DNA of 43,674 nt from Amycolatopsis nivea (GCF_004522235.1 NZ_SDLT01000042.1:1-43674); one strand, 5' to 3'. Positions 7,714-16,527 are shown, counted from the first letter of the stretch. A program made the numbers and translations. Notes: generated by a model from the sequence alone, not told the origin.

Positions 7714-7965
7714 ATGAGCGGATCGGTCGAAGTTCGTCAGTTCCTCCTTCGGTACGAAGGTGCCGACGGGGGAAGCACGTCACTGTCCGGCGGCGTGCCG
7801 GCGCAGCGCGGGTCGTCGGAAGGGCAACGGGTCTCCGACGACCAGGTCCGCCGAGCCCGCCTGGCCGTCGCGGCCGGTGCGCTCGACGTCGAGGACTGCG
7901 CGCAGTTGCTGGAGATGCTCGGGCTGAGTCCGGGTGACGACGGTCAGGCGCCTGTACAGCGCTGA
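7714..7965 (+). CDS. Small conserved-looking hypothetical protein upstream of the tRNA cluster
   Basis: The protein has 83 residues: MSGSVEVRQFLLRYEGADGG, a low-complexity linker, then a predicted helical part (DDQVRRARLAVAAGALDVED, CAQLLEMLGL). The ATG at 7714 has GGAGGGG directly upstream. The Asp-Val-Glu-Asp-Cys helix and length are reminiscent of a small actinobacterial family found beside tRNA genes, but I cannot name it. Cytoplasmic, with no membrane span. It ends about 290 bp before the tRNA-Glu gene. Confidence 0.6.
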   Translation: MSGSVEVRQFLLRYEGADGGSTSLSGGVPAQRGSSEGQRVSDDQVRRARLAVAAGALDVEDCAQLLEMLGLSPGDDGQAPVQR

Positions 7966-8166
7966 GCGGCTGGACGGCCGGAGCTGTGTGGGTTTCGGCG
8001 GCCTGGACTCTCGGCGTGCGCTCGTCTCCGGCGTAGAGTGGCGTGGCGCACACCGATCGTCCGACCCGGCTTCGCAGCGGCCGATCGGCGGGAAGCGGCG
8101 CGGGTGGGGCGTTGGCGCTGGCGTTACCGCAGGTCGGAGGCTCGCCGATCGCTTAATGAACCCCCC

Positions 8167-8196
8167 GTGCAAAGCCCTTGGAACGTGCCCTATGCT
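8167..8196 (+). promoter_or_regulatory. Candidate promoter of the tRNA cluster
   Basis: GTGCAA (8167-8172) and TATGCT (8191-8196) are separated by 18 bp, about 60 bp before tRNA-Glu. TATGCT is a good -10 match, while the -35 is partial. The rest of 7966-8257 shows no gene. Confidence 0.4.
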
Positions 8197-8257
8197 TGTA
8201 ATCGCTCCCAGGGGAACACCTGAGAGCGCGGTCGGTCGGTCCACCGAAACCGATCGG

Positions 8258-8330
8258 GCTCCCATCGTTCAGTGGCCTAGGACTCCGCCCTTTCAAGGCG
8301 GCAACGCGGGTTCGAATCCCGTTGGGAGTA
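8258..8330 (+). tRNA. tRNA-Glu (anticodon TTC)
   Basis: The cloverleaf is complete. Acceptor GCTCCCA pairs with TGGGAGT (one G-T pair). The anticodon stem CCGCC/GGCGG carries loop CTTTCAA with anticodon TTC at 8292-8294, and the T loop is TTCGAAT. CCA is not encoded. First of three tandem tRNA genes. Confidence 0.95.
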
Positions 8331-8344
8331 CGCAGTACCAGTAA

Positions 8345-8418
8345 GGCCCTGTGGCGCAGTTGGTTAGCGCGTCGCCCTGTCACGGCGAAGGTCGCGGGTT
8401 CGAGTCCCGTCAGGGTCG
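8345..8418 (+). tRNA. tRNA-Asp (anticodon GTC)
   Basis: Acceptor GGCCCTG pairs with CAGGGTC (one G-T pair). The anticodon stem TCGCC/GGCGA carries loop CTGTCAC with GTC at 8379-8381, and the T loop is TTCGAGT. It is 14 bp after tRNA-Glu, in the same presumed transcript. Confidence 0.95.
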
Positions 8419-8449
8419 CAAGATCGTTCGGCTCCTAGCCGGCGTTCCC

Positions 8450-8523
8450 GGCCAGGTAGCTCAGTTGGTACGAGCGTCCGCCTGAAAAGCGGAAGGTCGC
8501 CGGTTCGACCCCGGCCCTGGCCA
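8450..8523 (+). tRNA. tRNA-Phe (anticodon GAA)
   Basis: Acceptor GGCCAGG pairs with CCTGGCC. The anticodon stem TCCGC/GCGGA carries loop CTGAAAA with GAA at 8484-8486, and the T loop is TTCGACC. Glu-Asp-Phe is a common actinobacterial tRNA cluster order. Confidence 0.95.
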
Positions 8524-8534
8524 CAGCGAATTTC

Positions 8535-8564
8535 AGCCCCCATCCCAGCGGATGGGGGCTTTTT
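8535..8564 (+). terminator. Terminator of the tRNA cluster
   Basis: AGCCCCCATCC pairs with GGATGGGGGCT over a CAGC loop and is followed by TTTT. It begins 11 bp after tRNA-Phe. Confidence 0.9.
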
Positions 8565-8665
8565 CGTCGTCTCGGTCTTCCCTTCGGAAGCAGTCTTGCC
8601 AAACCTTCGGAGCGCTCCCTAGCCTCGAGGACATCTCAAAAGGTCTGGACCACTGGAGGTCGAGG

Positions 8666-10462
8666 ATGCCGGGAGATGTGGGACGTCGAGGTTTTCTAGC
8701 CGGATCGGCGGCGGTGGGGGTCGGGGTGATGACGCCGTTCGGAGCGGAGGCCGTCGAGGCACGGTCCGGGGTGGCGGTTTACGCGAACAACGTCGGTTAC
8801 GCGCCGGGCGCGCCCAAGCGGGCGGTGCTCGCCGCTGAGTCGCCCCGGGCGATCCCGAGGTTCACCGTCGCGGACCTCGCCACCGGGAAGGTCATCTTCA
8901 CCGGCAGCCCGCGACCGGCGGCTCAGGTCCCGGGATGGGATGACCGGCATTACTGGACCGCGGACTTCTCCGCTCTCAAGACCGAAGGCGAGTACGTCCT
9001 GCTCGCCGCGGACGGGCGGTCGCAGCCGTTTCGCATCGACCAGCTGGTGCTCGAGCGCTACACGCTCTCCCACGTCGTGCATTACTTCAAGGGCACCCGC
9101 AGTTCGGACCGGTTCGACCGCCAAGACCGGCAAGCGCCGATCGGCCCCAAGGGCACGCAGGTCATGGACGCGCACGGCGCCTGGTACGACGCGACCGGCG
9201 ACTTCGGCAAGCATTTCACGCAGCTGTCGGACCGCAGTTACTTCAATACTCTCCAGATCCCGCTCACCGCATGGGTGCTGGCCAAGGCATACCAGCGGCT
9301 CACCGAGCGCGGCGACACCAACTTCACCCAACTGCGGACCTGGCTGGCCGACGAAGCGCTGTTCGGCGCCGACTACCTGCACCGGGTCAAACTCGACGGC
9401 GGCACCTTCGTCACCTCGGTCATCCAGCCGGGACCGCCGAAGGATCCGAAGCTGCGGTACGTACTGGCGAACAGCGACGGCAACCCCGTCCAGGTGAACT
9501 ACCGCGAAGGCGGCGGGGTCGCGATCGCAGCGCTGGCCGCGGCGACCACGCTGGACACGTCGGGCGACTACTCGCACGCGGAGTATCTGGCGACGGCGGA
9601 AGCTGCGTTCGAATACCTGGAGCAGCACAACGTCGAGATGACCAATGACGGCAAGGAAAACATCCAGGACGACTACGGTGCGTTGCTGGCGGCGGTCGAG
9701 TTGTACCAGGTGACCAAGAATCCAGTCTCCCGCGAAGCAGCGGATCGCCGGGCGCACAACCTGTTGCAGCGCTTGGCTTCCTGGAAGTCCTACCGAGACT
9801 ACTGGCGCGCGGACGACGGCGACCGGCCTTATTTCCATCCCTCGGACGCTGGCCTTCCGGTGATCAGCCTGCTCGCGTACACCGAGATCGCTGACGCGGC
9901 AACGGTTTCTGACGTGCTGAAGGTGGTGCGGCGCTCGCTGGAGTTCGAGCTTGCGGTGACCGCCGAGGTGCCTAACCCGTTTGGGTATGCGCGGAATCTT
10001 GTGCAAGATGGGGAGGGTAAGAGGTATAGCTCATTTTTCTTCCCGCACAACGTCACTCCGCGAGTGAAGGACCAGTGGTGGCAGGGGGAGAACGCGCGGA
10101 TCGCTTCGCTGGCGACCGCCGCTCGCCTTGCTGCGCCCCGGTTTCCCGGCGAGTTCGCGGCACGCCTGCGGTCGTACGCGGCTGATCAGCTGAACTGGAT
10201 CTGCGGCAGCAACCCGTACGGCGTGTGCATGCTTGACGGCAGCGGCCACGCCAACCCGCAGTACAGCTGGCTCGGGTCGTGGCAGTTCTTGCCCACGGCG
10301 GGCGGAATCGTCAACGGCATCACCGGCTTGAACGAGGACGGCAGCGGGATCGCCTGGGACCGCGGCTACGTGGTCACCGGAAAGGACGACGACTGGCGGT
10401 GGGATGAACAGTGGCTGCCCCACTCGACGTGGTACCTGTACGCGGTCGCGGTGGGAGATTGA
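8666..10462 (+). CDS. Tat-exported glycoside hydrolase family 9 protein
   Basis: The 598-residue protein starts with a twin-arginine signal (GRRGFLAGSAAVGVG, Arg7-Arg8). An N-terminal Ig-like domain typical of GH9 (CelD_N) opens with VYANNVGYAPGAPKRAVLAA at about 37-56, and the (alpha/alpha)6 catalytic domain runs from about 135 to the end. The GH9 catalytic Asp region is WYDATGDFGKH (Asp175, Asp179). The C-terminal acid is probably Glu581 in WDEQWLPHS. GH9 enzymes cut beta-glucans or chitooligosaccharides, and the substrate cannot be fixed here. No carbohydrate-binding module is present. The ATG at 8666 follows GGAGGTCGAGG. Confidence 0.85.
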   Translation: MPGDVGRRGFLAGSAAVGVGVMTPFGAEAVEARSGVAVYANNVGYAPGAPKRAVLAAESPRAIPRFTVADLATGKVIFTGSPRPAAQVPGWDDRHYWTADFSALKTEGEYVLLAADGRSQPFRIDQLVLERYTLSHVVHYFKGTRSSDRFDRQDRQAPIGPKGTQVMDAHGAWYDATGDFGKHFTQLSDRSYFNTLQIPLTAWVLAKAYQRLTERGDTNFTQLRTWLADEALFGADYLHRVKLDGGTFVTSVIQPGPPKDPKLRYVLANSDGNPVQVNYREGGGVAIAALAAATTLDTSGDYSHAEYLATAEAAFEYLEQHNVEMTNDGKENIQDDYGALLAAVELYQVTKNPVSREAADRRAHNLLQRLASWKSYRDYWRADDGDRPYFHPSDAGLPVISLLAYTEIADAATVSDVLKVVRRSLEFELAVTAEVPNPFGYARNLVQDGEGKRYSSFFFPHNVTPRVKDQWWQGENARIASLATAARLAAPRFPGEFAARLRSYAADQLNWICGSNPYGVCMLDGSGHANPQYSWLGSWQFLPTAGGIVNGITGLNEDGSGIAWDRGYVVTGKDDDWRWDEQWLPHSTWYLYAVAVGD

Positions 10463-10763
10463 TCCAGGCAACGGCGCGGAACCGGATCGTCTCTGACGCG
10501 AGCTTGCCTACTGCCCGGCTTGTCGCTGGGCTGTGGCGTCTCGCATGCGGTGCGTGCCGCGAGCCTGGAGTGCTGGCATGGGCTTGCTGGGCCTCGGCTT
10601 GTCGTAGCCGGTCTGCCGGGCTGTGGCGCGGAGTCTCGTCGTGCCCAGCTCGGGTTTTGTCCGGCCACAGCCTGTTGTAGACACTCGCTAAGCCACAGAA
10701 CGTGATGCGTGCCCGGCACGAACTGAATCGTGCCGGGCACGCCACCAACCGCAAAATCGAGCC
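10463..10763. other. Gene-free interval between convergent genes
   Basis: These 301 bp separate the 3' ends of the GH9 and protease genes. Apart from the hairpin at 10707-10742 I see no gene or shared repeat; the rest has short imperfect repetitions around GGGCTGTGGCG. Confidence 0.6.
10707..10742. terminator. 15-bp-arm hairpin between convergent genes
   Basis: GCGTGCCCGGCACGA pairs perfectly with TCGTGCCGGGCACGC over a 6-base loop (ACTGAA). It lies between two converging genes and probably terminates both. There is no T tract on either side. Confidence 0.7.
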
Positions 10764-11597
10764 CTAGATCAACGGCCCCCGGAACTTAGTCGTCCCCGGG
10801 ACAAGCTGCACAGTCCCAAGCCCACCGTGCGCGCTCGCATACTCCAGCTCGCGCGACAGATCGCCAACACCGTTCGTCCCCGGCTGGGGCAGCAGGTTCA
10901 GCGTGCTCAGCACCCCGAGTGCGTTGCCGTCGCGGTCGAGGAAGCCGCTGCCGGAGTCGCCGGGGATGCCGGGGGTCACGGTGAATACCGTGTGGCTCCA
11001 GCCGCCGCCTGTGTCGCCCAGGCTGGTGCCCTGTTTGGGGGACAGCTGGGTGATTCCGCCGCGTAGTTCCGAATTTCCGTAGCTGAGCACGGTGGCGAGT
11101 TGCTTCGTGCCGGTGGTGTTCACGCCGGTCGGTCCGCCCCAGAACGGCAGGCTTGGGTTCACCTTCGACACGTCCGCGGGGTCGACCTTCACGAGCGCGA
11201 GGTCGTTGTACTGGCACGTGTTCGCGTCCGCCTCGTGGCGGGACTGCATGGTCAGCCACGAGTTGTAGACGAGCGTTCCCGGCTTGCTCGCCCCGGCGAT
11301 CTCGACGGGGGTGCCGAGCGGGAGCGAACCGGCGGAGCAGCCGTTCGTTTCGGTCGAGCCGCCGGTGCCGGAGCAGTGCGCGGCCTGTCCGAGGAAGACA
11401 TCCGTTCCGTTGCTGTACACGAAGTTCGAGGTGCATTGCGCCCCGTTGGTGTGCGTCTGCACCCCGGGGTGCACGGCGGCGGTGTCCGCCGGGGCCCAGG
11501 TCGGGGCCGCTGCCCACGCGGTCGCGGGCAGCAATGCGGCGGCGGTCGCCAGTGCCGTCACCGCACTGGCCCGGGCCAGTGGTCGAGGGGTCTTCAT
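10764..11597 (-). CDS. Secreted trypsin-fold serine protease
   Basis: The 277-residue protein has a signal peptide (MKTPRPLARASAVTALATAA, cleavage near AWA-A at about residue 30) and a chymotrypsin-fold domain. The triad is visible as His74 in GQAAHC, Asp132 in NDLALVKV and Ser215 in GIPGDSGSG. Cys55/Cys75 and Cys87/Cys128 are likely disulfides. It resembles actinobacterial extracellular S1 proteases lacking a long propeptide. The ATG at 11597 is chosen because the signal peptide begins there and GGGAG lies just upstream. The gene is divergent from the N-acetyltransferase. Confidence 0.85.
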   Translation of the reverse strand: MKTPRPLARASAVTALATAAALLPATAWAAAPTWAPADTAAVHPGVQTHTNGAQCTSNFVYSNGTDVFLGQAAHCSGTGGSTETNGCSAGSLPLGTPVEIAGASKPGTLVYNSWLTMQSRHEADANTCQYNDLALVKVDPADVSKVNPSLPFWGGPTGVNTTGTKQLATVLSYGNSELRGGITQLSPKQGTSLGDTGGGWSHTVFTVTPGIPGDSGSGFLDRDGNALGVLSTLNLLPQPGTNGVGDLSRELEYASAHGGLGTVQLVPGTTKFRGPLI

Positions 11598-11688
11598 CGG
11601 GCTCCCTTCGAGAAAGGCCAGCACTCACTCGGACGTGTGCTACTGACTGGTAGGCATCGGGGGTACATCACACCAGAGAGTGGTGCCA

Positions 11689-11748
11689 GTCACAACCGTT
11701 GTGACCCTGGGTGACTATTGACCTAGAGCTAGCTGGAGGTTGCACACT
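11689..11748 (+). promoter_or_regulatory. Palindromic operator and candidate leaderless promoter
   Basis: GTCACAACCGTTGTGAC (11689-11705) is a perfect 8+1+8 palindrome. TTGACC (11718-11723) and CACACT (11743-11748) follow with a 19-bp spacer; transcription would then start at about the ATG at 11755. The palindrome sits just upstream of this -35 in the divergent interval shared with the protease gene, where a regulator could control either gene. Confidence 0.4.
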
Positions 11749-11754
11749 GATCGC

Positions 11755-12555
11755 ATGACTGGGGAATGGAACATCGAGGCAGCAGACGTCGACGCCTACC
11801 TCGCGCGCATCGGACAGCGGCGGGAGGAACCGTCCGTAGCCGCGCTGGGGCGGTTGGCGCGGGCGCACGTCGAGGCGATCCCGTTCGAGAACGTCGACGT
11901 GGTGATCGGCCGCCATCGCGGGATCGAGCTGGACGTCGTCAGCGAGAAGCTCGTCGGACGTCGCCGGGGCGGGTACTGCTATGAGCAGGCCGGGTTGTTC
12001 GCGGCCGTCGCCGAGCAGTTGGGTTACCAGGTGCAGCGCACGGTCGCGCGGGTGCAGCCGCGGAAGAGCGGGCCGTACACGCACATGACGCTCGTGATTA
12101 CCGTTGAGGGGCAACAGTTTCTCGTGGACGTCGGGTTCGGCGCCGGAATCCTGGTGCCGATGCCGTTGATCGACGGGGCCGAAGTGGACCAAGCCGGGTG
12201 GGCGCATCGGATGACTCTCCGCGACGGCTGGTGGGTGCTCCAGAAGCAGGACGGCGACGGGTGGGAAGACCTGCACGAAGTGCTTCCCCTCGTGCACAGC
12301 CGACCGCTCGACTACCAGGTGTTCCACCACTACACGTCCACGCACCCGAAGTCCCCGTTCACCGGGCGGGTCGTGGTGATGCGGCTCGAACCGGGACGGT
12401 TCCGCAGGCTCCTCGGCCGCGAGTACCAGGAAAGCCACCCCGACGGCACGGTCGAAACGCGCACGATCGAACCGGTCGATCTCGGCAAGACCCTGGAGGA
12501 CCTCGACGTCTTCCTCACCGAGGACGAGCTGGCGGCGCTGCTCGAGACTTACTGA
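11755..12555 (+). CDS. Arylamine N-acetyltransferase
   Basis: The 266-residue cytoplasmic enzyme moves an acetyl (or related acyl) group from CoA to arylamines or hydrazines. The Cys-His-Asp triad is complete: Cys75 in RRGGYCYEQ, His110 in YTHMTL and Asp125 in LVDVGFG, matching the spacing of bacterial NATs (about 69/107/122). The ATG at 11755 lies 15 bp from GGAGG, which is too far for a normal ribosome-binding site and fits a leaderless message; a TTG at 11740 is a poorer alternative. The 3' end overlaps the converging PAS-GGDEF-EAL gene by 7 bp. Confidence 0.9.
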   Translation: MTGEWNIEAADVDAYLARIGQRREEPSVAALGRLARAHVEAIPFENVDVVIGRHRGIELDVVSEKLVGRRRGGYCYEQAGLFAAVAEQLGYQVQRTVARVQPRKSGPYTHMTLVITVEGQQFLVDVGFGAGILVPMPLIDGAEVDQAGWAHRMTLRDGWWVLQKQDGDGWEDLHEVLPLVHSRPLDYQVFHHYTSTHPKSPFTGRVVVMRLEPGRFRRLLGREYQESHPDGTVETRTIEPVDLGKTLEDLDVFLTEDELAALLETY

Positions 12556-15254
12556 AACAACTCCGCGGCAGCCAACGGCCGGCCCAGGTGGTAACCCTGG
12601 GCCTGGTCACAGCCGAGCTCCCGCAGCAGCGCCAGCTCTTCCGCCGTCTCGACGCCTTCCGCCACCACCGTCAGATCCACCGCGTGCGCCATCGCGATGA
12701 TGCTCGTGACGATCGCGGCCGCGTCGCGGGAATCGGCGATTCCGGTGATGAACGAGCGGTCGATCTTGAGCGTGTCCAGTGTCAGCCGACGGAGCTGGGC
12801 CAGCGACGAATAGCCAGTGCCGAAGTCGTCGATCGCCAGCAGAACGCCCAGAGAACGCAAGGCGGACAACACTTCCGCGGCCGCCGACGTATCGCGCATG
12901 AGGGCGCTTTCGGTGACTTCCAGCGTCAACGATCCGGGCGGCAAGCCGGTGGTGGCAAGGGCATCGCGGACCGCGGGCACCAGGTGCGGGTCGTCCAGCT
13001 GCCGGACCGAGAGGTTGACCTTCAGACTCAAGTCGAGGCCCCGGCCGGTGCGCAGCGCGGCCAGTTCGCGCGTGGTGTCGCGCAGGACGTACTTGCCCAG
13101 CACGTTGATCAGTTCGCTTTCCTCGGCCAGCGGGATGAATTCCGCGGGCGAGATCGCGCCGTGTTTCGGGTGGGTCCAGCGCAGCAGGGCCTCGACGCCG
13201 ACCATTTCGCCGGTGCGCAGGTCGACCACCGGCTGGTAAGCGGGCCATAGCTGTCCACTGTGGACAGCGTCGCGGAGGTCCTGCTCCATTCGCAACCGCC
13301 GCTGCATGCGTCTCCGCAGGGCGACGTCGAAGAATTCGAACCGGCCGCGGCCGCGGGATTTCGCTTGGTACATCGCGACATCCGCGTCGCGCAGCAGATC
13401 CTCCGCGCTGCGGCGGTCGTCCGGTTCCACGAGCACGATGCCCATGCTCGCGTCCAGGTGCAACTGCCTGCCGTGCACCGAAACCGGTTCCGCCAGCACC
13501 GAACGCAGGTGTGCGGCGAACACGCCGACCTGCGCGGGACCGGTCGTCGCGGACGTGACGACCACGAACTCGTCGCCGCCCAGCCTGCCGACGACGTCGT
13601 CGGGACCGGTGGCCCGGCGCAGCCGTTCGCCCGCGATGCGCAGAACCTGGTCGCCGACCGGGTGGCCGAGGGAATCGTTGATCAGCTTGAACTTGTCCAG
13701 GTCGAGGAACAGCACGGCGGCCGCCTCGCTGCCGTCGCGGCGGTCGAGCCGGTCCAGCACCAGGGTGCGGTTGGCGAGCCGGGTGAGCGGGTCGTGGGTC
13801 GCCTCGTGGGCCAGCCGGGCGCTGATCGCGCGCCGTTCGGTGATGTCGGTGAAGGACGTGACCACCGAGACGCCCCTCGGGTCGTCCGAATCGAGCAACC
13901 GCGAGGTCAGCGACACCCACACGTCGCGGCCGTCGGGGCGGCGCAGGCGCACGACCAGGCCGTTGTGCGTGATCCCGGTGCGGCGCGTGTGCATGGACGG
14001 CAGCTCGTCGTCGGGGATCCGGTTGCCGTCCTCGTCGAACAGCACGAGTGTCGTGCACGGCACGCCGAGCAGGTCCGCTTCGGGGACGCCGAGGATGCGG
14101 CAGGCGGCCGGGTTCGCCGACTGGATCAGCCCGGTCGGGCCGATCACCAGTACGCCCTCGTCGAGCGCGGCGACGACCGTCGCGTAGTGCTGTTCGACGC
14201 GGCGACGTGCGGTTTCGTCCGTGCAGACCAGGAGGAAGCCGTCGACGGTCTCGGTCGCGGACACCCGGACCTGCCGAGGCGAGCCGTCCCGGCAGCGGTG
14301 GGTTTGCTCGACGTCGCCGTCGCGGAGCGAGGCCGGGGACGGGTCGATGCCGAGCACCTCGTGCACCCGCCTGCCGAGCGCTTCCGAGGCGGGCCAGCCG
14401 TAGACCGTCTCGGCGGCCGGATTCCAGCCGGTGACGATGCCCTCGGCGGTGATCGTGACGACGGCGTCGCTGACGTGCGTGACCAGCGCTTCCTGCGCGC
14501 GGACGGCGGCCGCGGCGGCGTGTTTGACGGTGCTGTCGCGGATCACCACCTGGAACGACGGCGGGTTCGAGTCGCTGGTGCGCACCGAAACGGTTTCCGC
14601 CACGAATTTGCTCCCGTCCAACCGTTTCAGCACCGCTTCGCGGGGTTCCGCGCTGGGATCCTCCAGCAGGTCCGTGGATTCGGCAGCCACGAAGTCCGCG
14701 AACTCGCGGCTGACGACCTCGTGCGCCGCCCGTGCCGCGAACAGGTCGAGCGCCGCCTGGTTGGCGTAGGTGACGACGCCGCCGGAGTACACGCAGATCG
14801 CGTCCGGGCTCTGCTCCATCAGCAGCTGGTACCGGTCGGACAGCTCCGCGAGGTCGGACTTCTCCGGCACCGTCTCCGCGACCGCCGAGGCGACGCCGAG
14901 CAGGCCGGTCGTGTGGTCCTGTTCGCCGACGGTCCGCGCACGCAGCCGGATGCGGCGCGCGGTGCCGTCGGGGCCGTCCTGCGGCTGCTCGAGTTCGAAA
15001 TCGCGGCCGGGCGGGGTGCGGCGGAGGTTCGCGGTGAGCGGGCGGAGCAGCTCGGTGAGCCGGTCGCACAGCTCCTTGCCGGTCGCGCCGGGGAGGCCGA
15101 GCACCGCGTCGAGGCCGGGCAGCCAGGTGAGGGTCGCCGGTTCGGAGGCGCGCAGGGAGAACAGGACCCCCGCGCCGGCGTCCGGCCGCAGGCCCGCTAG
15201 CTGGGCGCGCCGGGTGATCCCACCCGGTTCACCGGCCAGGGCGTCAGCCTCCAT
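12549..15254 (-). CDS. PAS-PAS-PAS-GGDEF-EAL cyclic-di-GMP protein
   Basis: The 901-residue soluble protein combines three PAS-like sensory domains (about 140-250, 255-350 and 360-480) with a GGDEF diguanylate cyclase domain and a C-terminal EAL phosphodiesterase domain. The GGDEF signature is intact at 559-563 (RLGGDEFVVV). The EAL motif is at 688-690 (VEALLRW), with loop 6 DDFGTGYSS and late motifs AEGVE and QGYHLGRPL also present. Both activities could therefore be active, making or degrading c-di-GMP, which controls development in mycelial actinobacteria. There is no membrane span, so the PAS domains probably sense a cytoplasmic or bound ligand. Its last 7 bp overlap the N-acetyltransferase gene. 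Confidence 0.9.
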   Translation of the reverse strand: MEADALAGEPGGITRRAQLAGLRPDAGAGVLFSLRASEPATLTWLPGLDAVLGLPGATGKELCDRLTELLRPLTANLRRTPPGRDFELEQPQDGPDGTARRIRLRARTVGEQDHTTGLLGVASAVAETVPEKSDLAELSDRYQLLMEQSPDAICVYSGGVVTYANQAALDLFAARAAHEVVSREFADFVAAESTDLLEDPSAEPREAVLKRLDGSKFVAETVSVRTSDSNPPSFQVVIRDSTVKHAAAAAVRAQEALVTHVSDAVVTITAEGIVTGWNPAAETVYGWPASEALGRRVHEVLGIDPSPASLRDGDVEQTHRCRDGSPRQVRVSATETVDGFLLVCTDETARRRVEQHYATVVAALDEGVLVIGPTGLIQSANPAACRILGVPEADLLGVPCTTLVLFDEDGNRIPDDELPSMHTRRTGITHNGLVVRLRRPDGRDVWVSLTSRLLDSDDPRGVSVVTSFTDITERRAISARLAHEATHDPLTRLANRTLVLDRLDRRDGSEAAAVLFLDLDKFKLINDSLGHPVGDQVLRIAGERLRRATGPDDVVGRLGGDEFVVVTSATTGPAQVGVFAAHLRSVLAEPVSVHGRQLHLDASMGIVLVEPDDRRSAEDLLRDADVAMYQAKSRGRGRFEFFDVALRRRMQRRLRMEQDLRDAVHSGQLWPAYQPVVDLRTGEMVGVEALLRWTHPKHGAISPAEFIPLAEESELINVLGKYVLRDTTRELAALRTGRGLDLSLKVNLSVRQLDDPHLVPAVRDALATTGLPPGSLTLEVTESALMRDTSAAAEVLSALRSLGVLLAIDDFGTGYSSLAQLRRLTLDTLKIDRSFITGIADSRDAAAIVTSIIAMAHAVDLTVVAEGVETAEELALLRELGCDQAQGYHLGRPLAAAELFQ

Positions 15255-15371
15255 GGTGCTTCCGATCCCCCTTGTCGGCGTATGGCCCGTCGATTACACC
15301 ACCGAGTGAAGCCTGTGTATATCCGCACGGGGAGCTGCTTGCGTCACTCGTCCGGACGATGAAGGTGGGTG

Positions 15372-16358
15372 CTATCGGGCGATGCGGGGCACGCTGCGCA
15401 GTCGCGGACCCCACACGAGCAGGCCGAAGTGGGCCGCACAGGCGTGTCCGAGGACCGTCACGACGGAGGCGAGACTGGCCGGATCGTCGGTCACGTAGAC
15501 GCCGATAACGAATAGCTCAAGGGCCACGATCCCGGCGATCCGAGCCCTCCCGCGCAGCAGCGCGACGAGCACGCCGGCGGTGGTGAGGAAGCCGTAGCTG
15601 ACCCCGATGTCGAGCCAGCGGCCCGCGGAATGCGGCAGGACGTCGGTGTGGATCAAGGCCATGACCGGCAGTTCGGTAGCGATCGTGGCGAGCACGTGCC
15701 CGCTGAAGAAGACCAGCGCCGTCCGGAGCCCGCCGAACCGCCGCTCGAACGGGGCGACAGCGATCGCGAAGATCACCGCGTACGGCAGCCAGCCGCCGTC
15801 GGCGATCCAGAACGCGCTGGTCAGGAGCGCGGTGAGGGGGTGGCGCGCCATGTTGTGCGCGTCGGTGCTGGAGACCGCGAGGAGCTTGTCGGTGAGCTTC
15901 GAGCTGCCGAAGCGGAGGAGCAGCGAGGTTCCGAGCAGCAGGACGAGGTAGCCGAACGTGAACGGCGTGGCTCGCGGGCTGGGGACGAGGCTCAGCCACG
16001 CGCGCTTCGGCCGCCAGCTCGCGGGGACGGCGGCCAGGAAGGGGAGCCTCGGCACGGGCTGGACGAGTTCGAGCGAGCTGGCGGCCGGGTCGTTCTTGGT
16101 CAGCACGGCCGTCGCCGTCGGTCGCGAGGACCCGTCGATGATCTCGACCAACTGGGTGCCGCCTGCTCTGGTGGGGGTTGCTCCCGCGGCGGTGCCCGGG
16201 TTGCCCGGTTCCGGCTTCCCGGCCATCGGGACGGAGACCGGCTGGACGGCGGGCGTCCGTCCGCGCAGCCACGTCAAGGAGCGCCACTTCCGGGGAGTTC
16301 CGGTGGTGGCAGCACTGCGTGCCGGGCGGGGCGCCGGGTCCGGCTCGCGCAGCGACAT
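15372..16358 (-). CDS. Rhomboid-like multi-span membrane protein
   Basis: The protein of about 328 residues has a polar N-terminal part (about 1-115) and six or seven membrane spans. It matches the actinobacterial rhomboid-like group. Ser254 in DIGVSYGF and His305/His310 in GHACAAHFGLL occupy the positions of the GxSG serine and the last-helix histidine of rhomboid proteases, so intramembrane proteolysis is possible but unproven. HNMARHPLTALLTSAFW resembles the rhomboid HxxxN region. The ATG at 16358 is one option; a further ATG at 16379 adds 7 residues, and neither has a clear ribosome-binding site. Confidence 0.7.
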   Translation of the reverse strand: MSLREPDPAPRPARSAATTGTPRKWRSLTWLRGRTPAVQPVSVPMAGKPEPGNPGTAAGATPTRAGGTQLVEIIDGSSRPTATAVLTKNDPAASSLELVQPVPRLPFLAAVPASWRPKRAWLSLVPSPRATPFTFGYLVLLLGTSLLLRFGSSKLTDKLLAVSSTDAHNMARHPLTALLTSAFWIADGGWLPYAVIFAIAVAPFERRFGGLRTALVFFSGHVLATIATELPVMALIHTDVLPHSAGRWLDIGVSYGFLTTAGVLVALLRGRARIAGIVALELFVIGVYVTDDPASLASVVTVLGHACAAHFGLLVWGPRLRSVPRIAR

Positions 16359-16404
16359 GCGTCCAGAGTGGCTGGGCATGCTGGGATTTTGGCTAAGCGC
16401 AGCT

Positions 16405-16445
16405 GTGAATGCGCTGTGATTCACACCCGCTAGAGTGAGCACTCT
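16405..16445. promoter_or_regulatory. Two palindromes in the divergent promoter region
   Basis: GTGAAT (16405-16410) mirrors ATTCAC (16419-16424), and AGAGTGAGCACTCT (16432-16445) is a perfect palindrome around AG. Both lie between the rhomboid-like gene (minus) and the anchored protein gene (plus). They are plausible operator sites, without further support. Confidence 0.3.
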
Positions 16446-16527
16446 GGGTAGAAGGTTTCTCTCTTTGTCACCCGTTCGGTGGCCGCATCCGGTAGGAATA
16501 GGCCACTCCTGGTGAAAGGTCTCGCTG

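Noticed and set aside
12607..15069. Long alternative frames opposite and within the PAS-GGDEF-EAL gene
   Set aside because: They are Arg/Pro/Ala-rich shadow frames created by high third-position GC; the GGDEF/EAL frame has all expected motifs.
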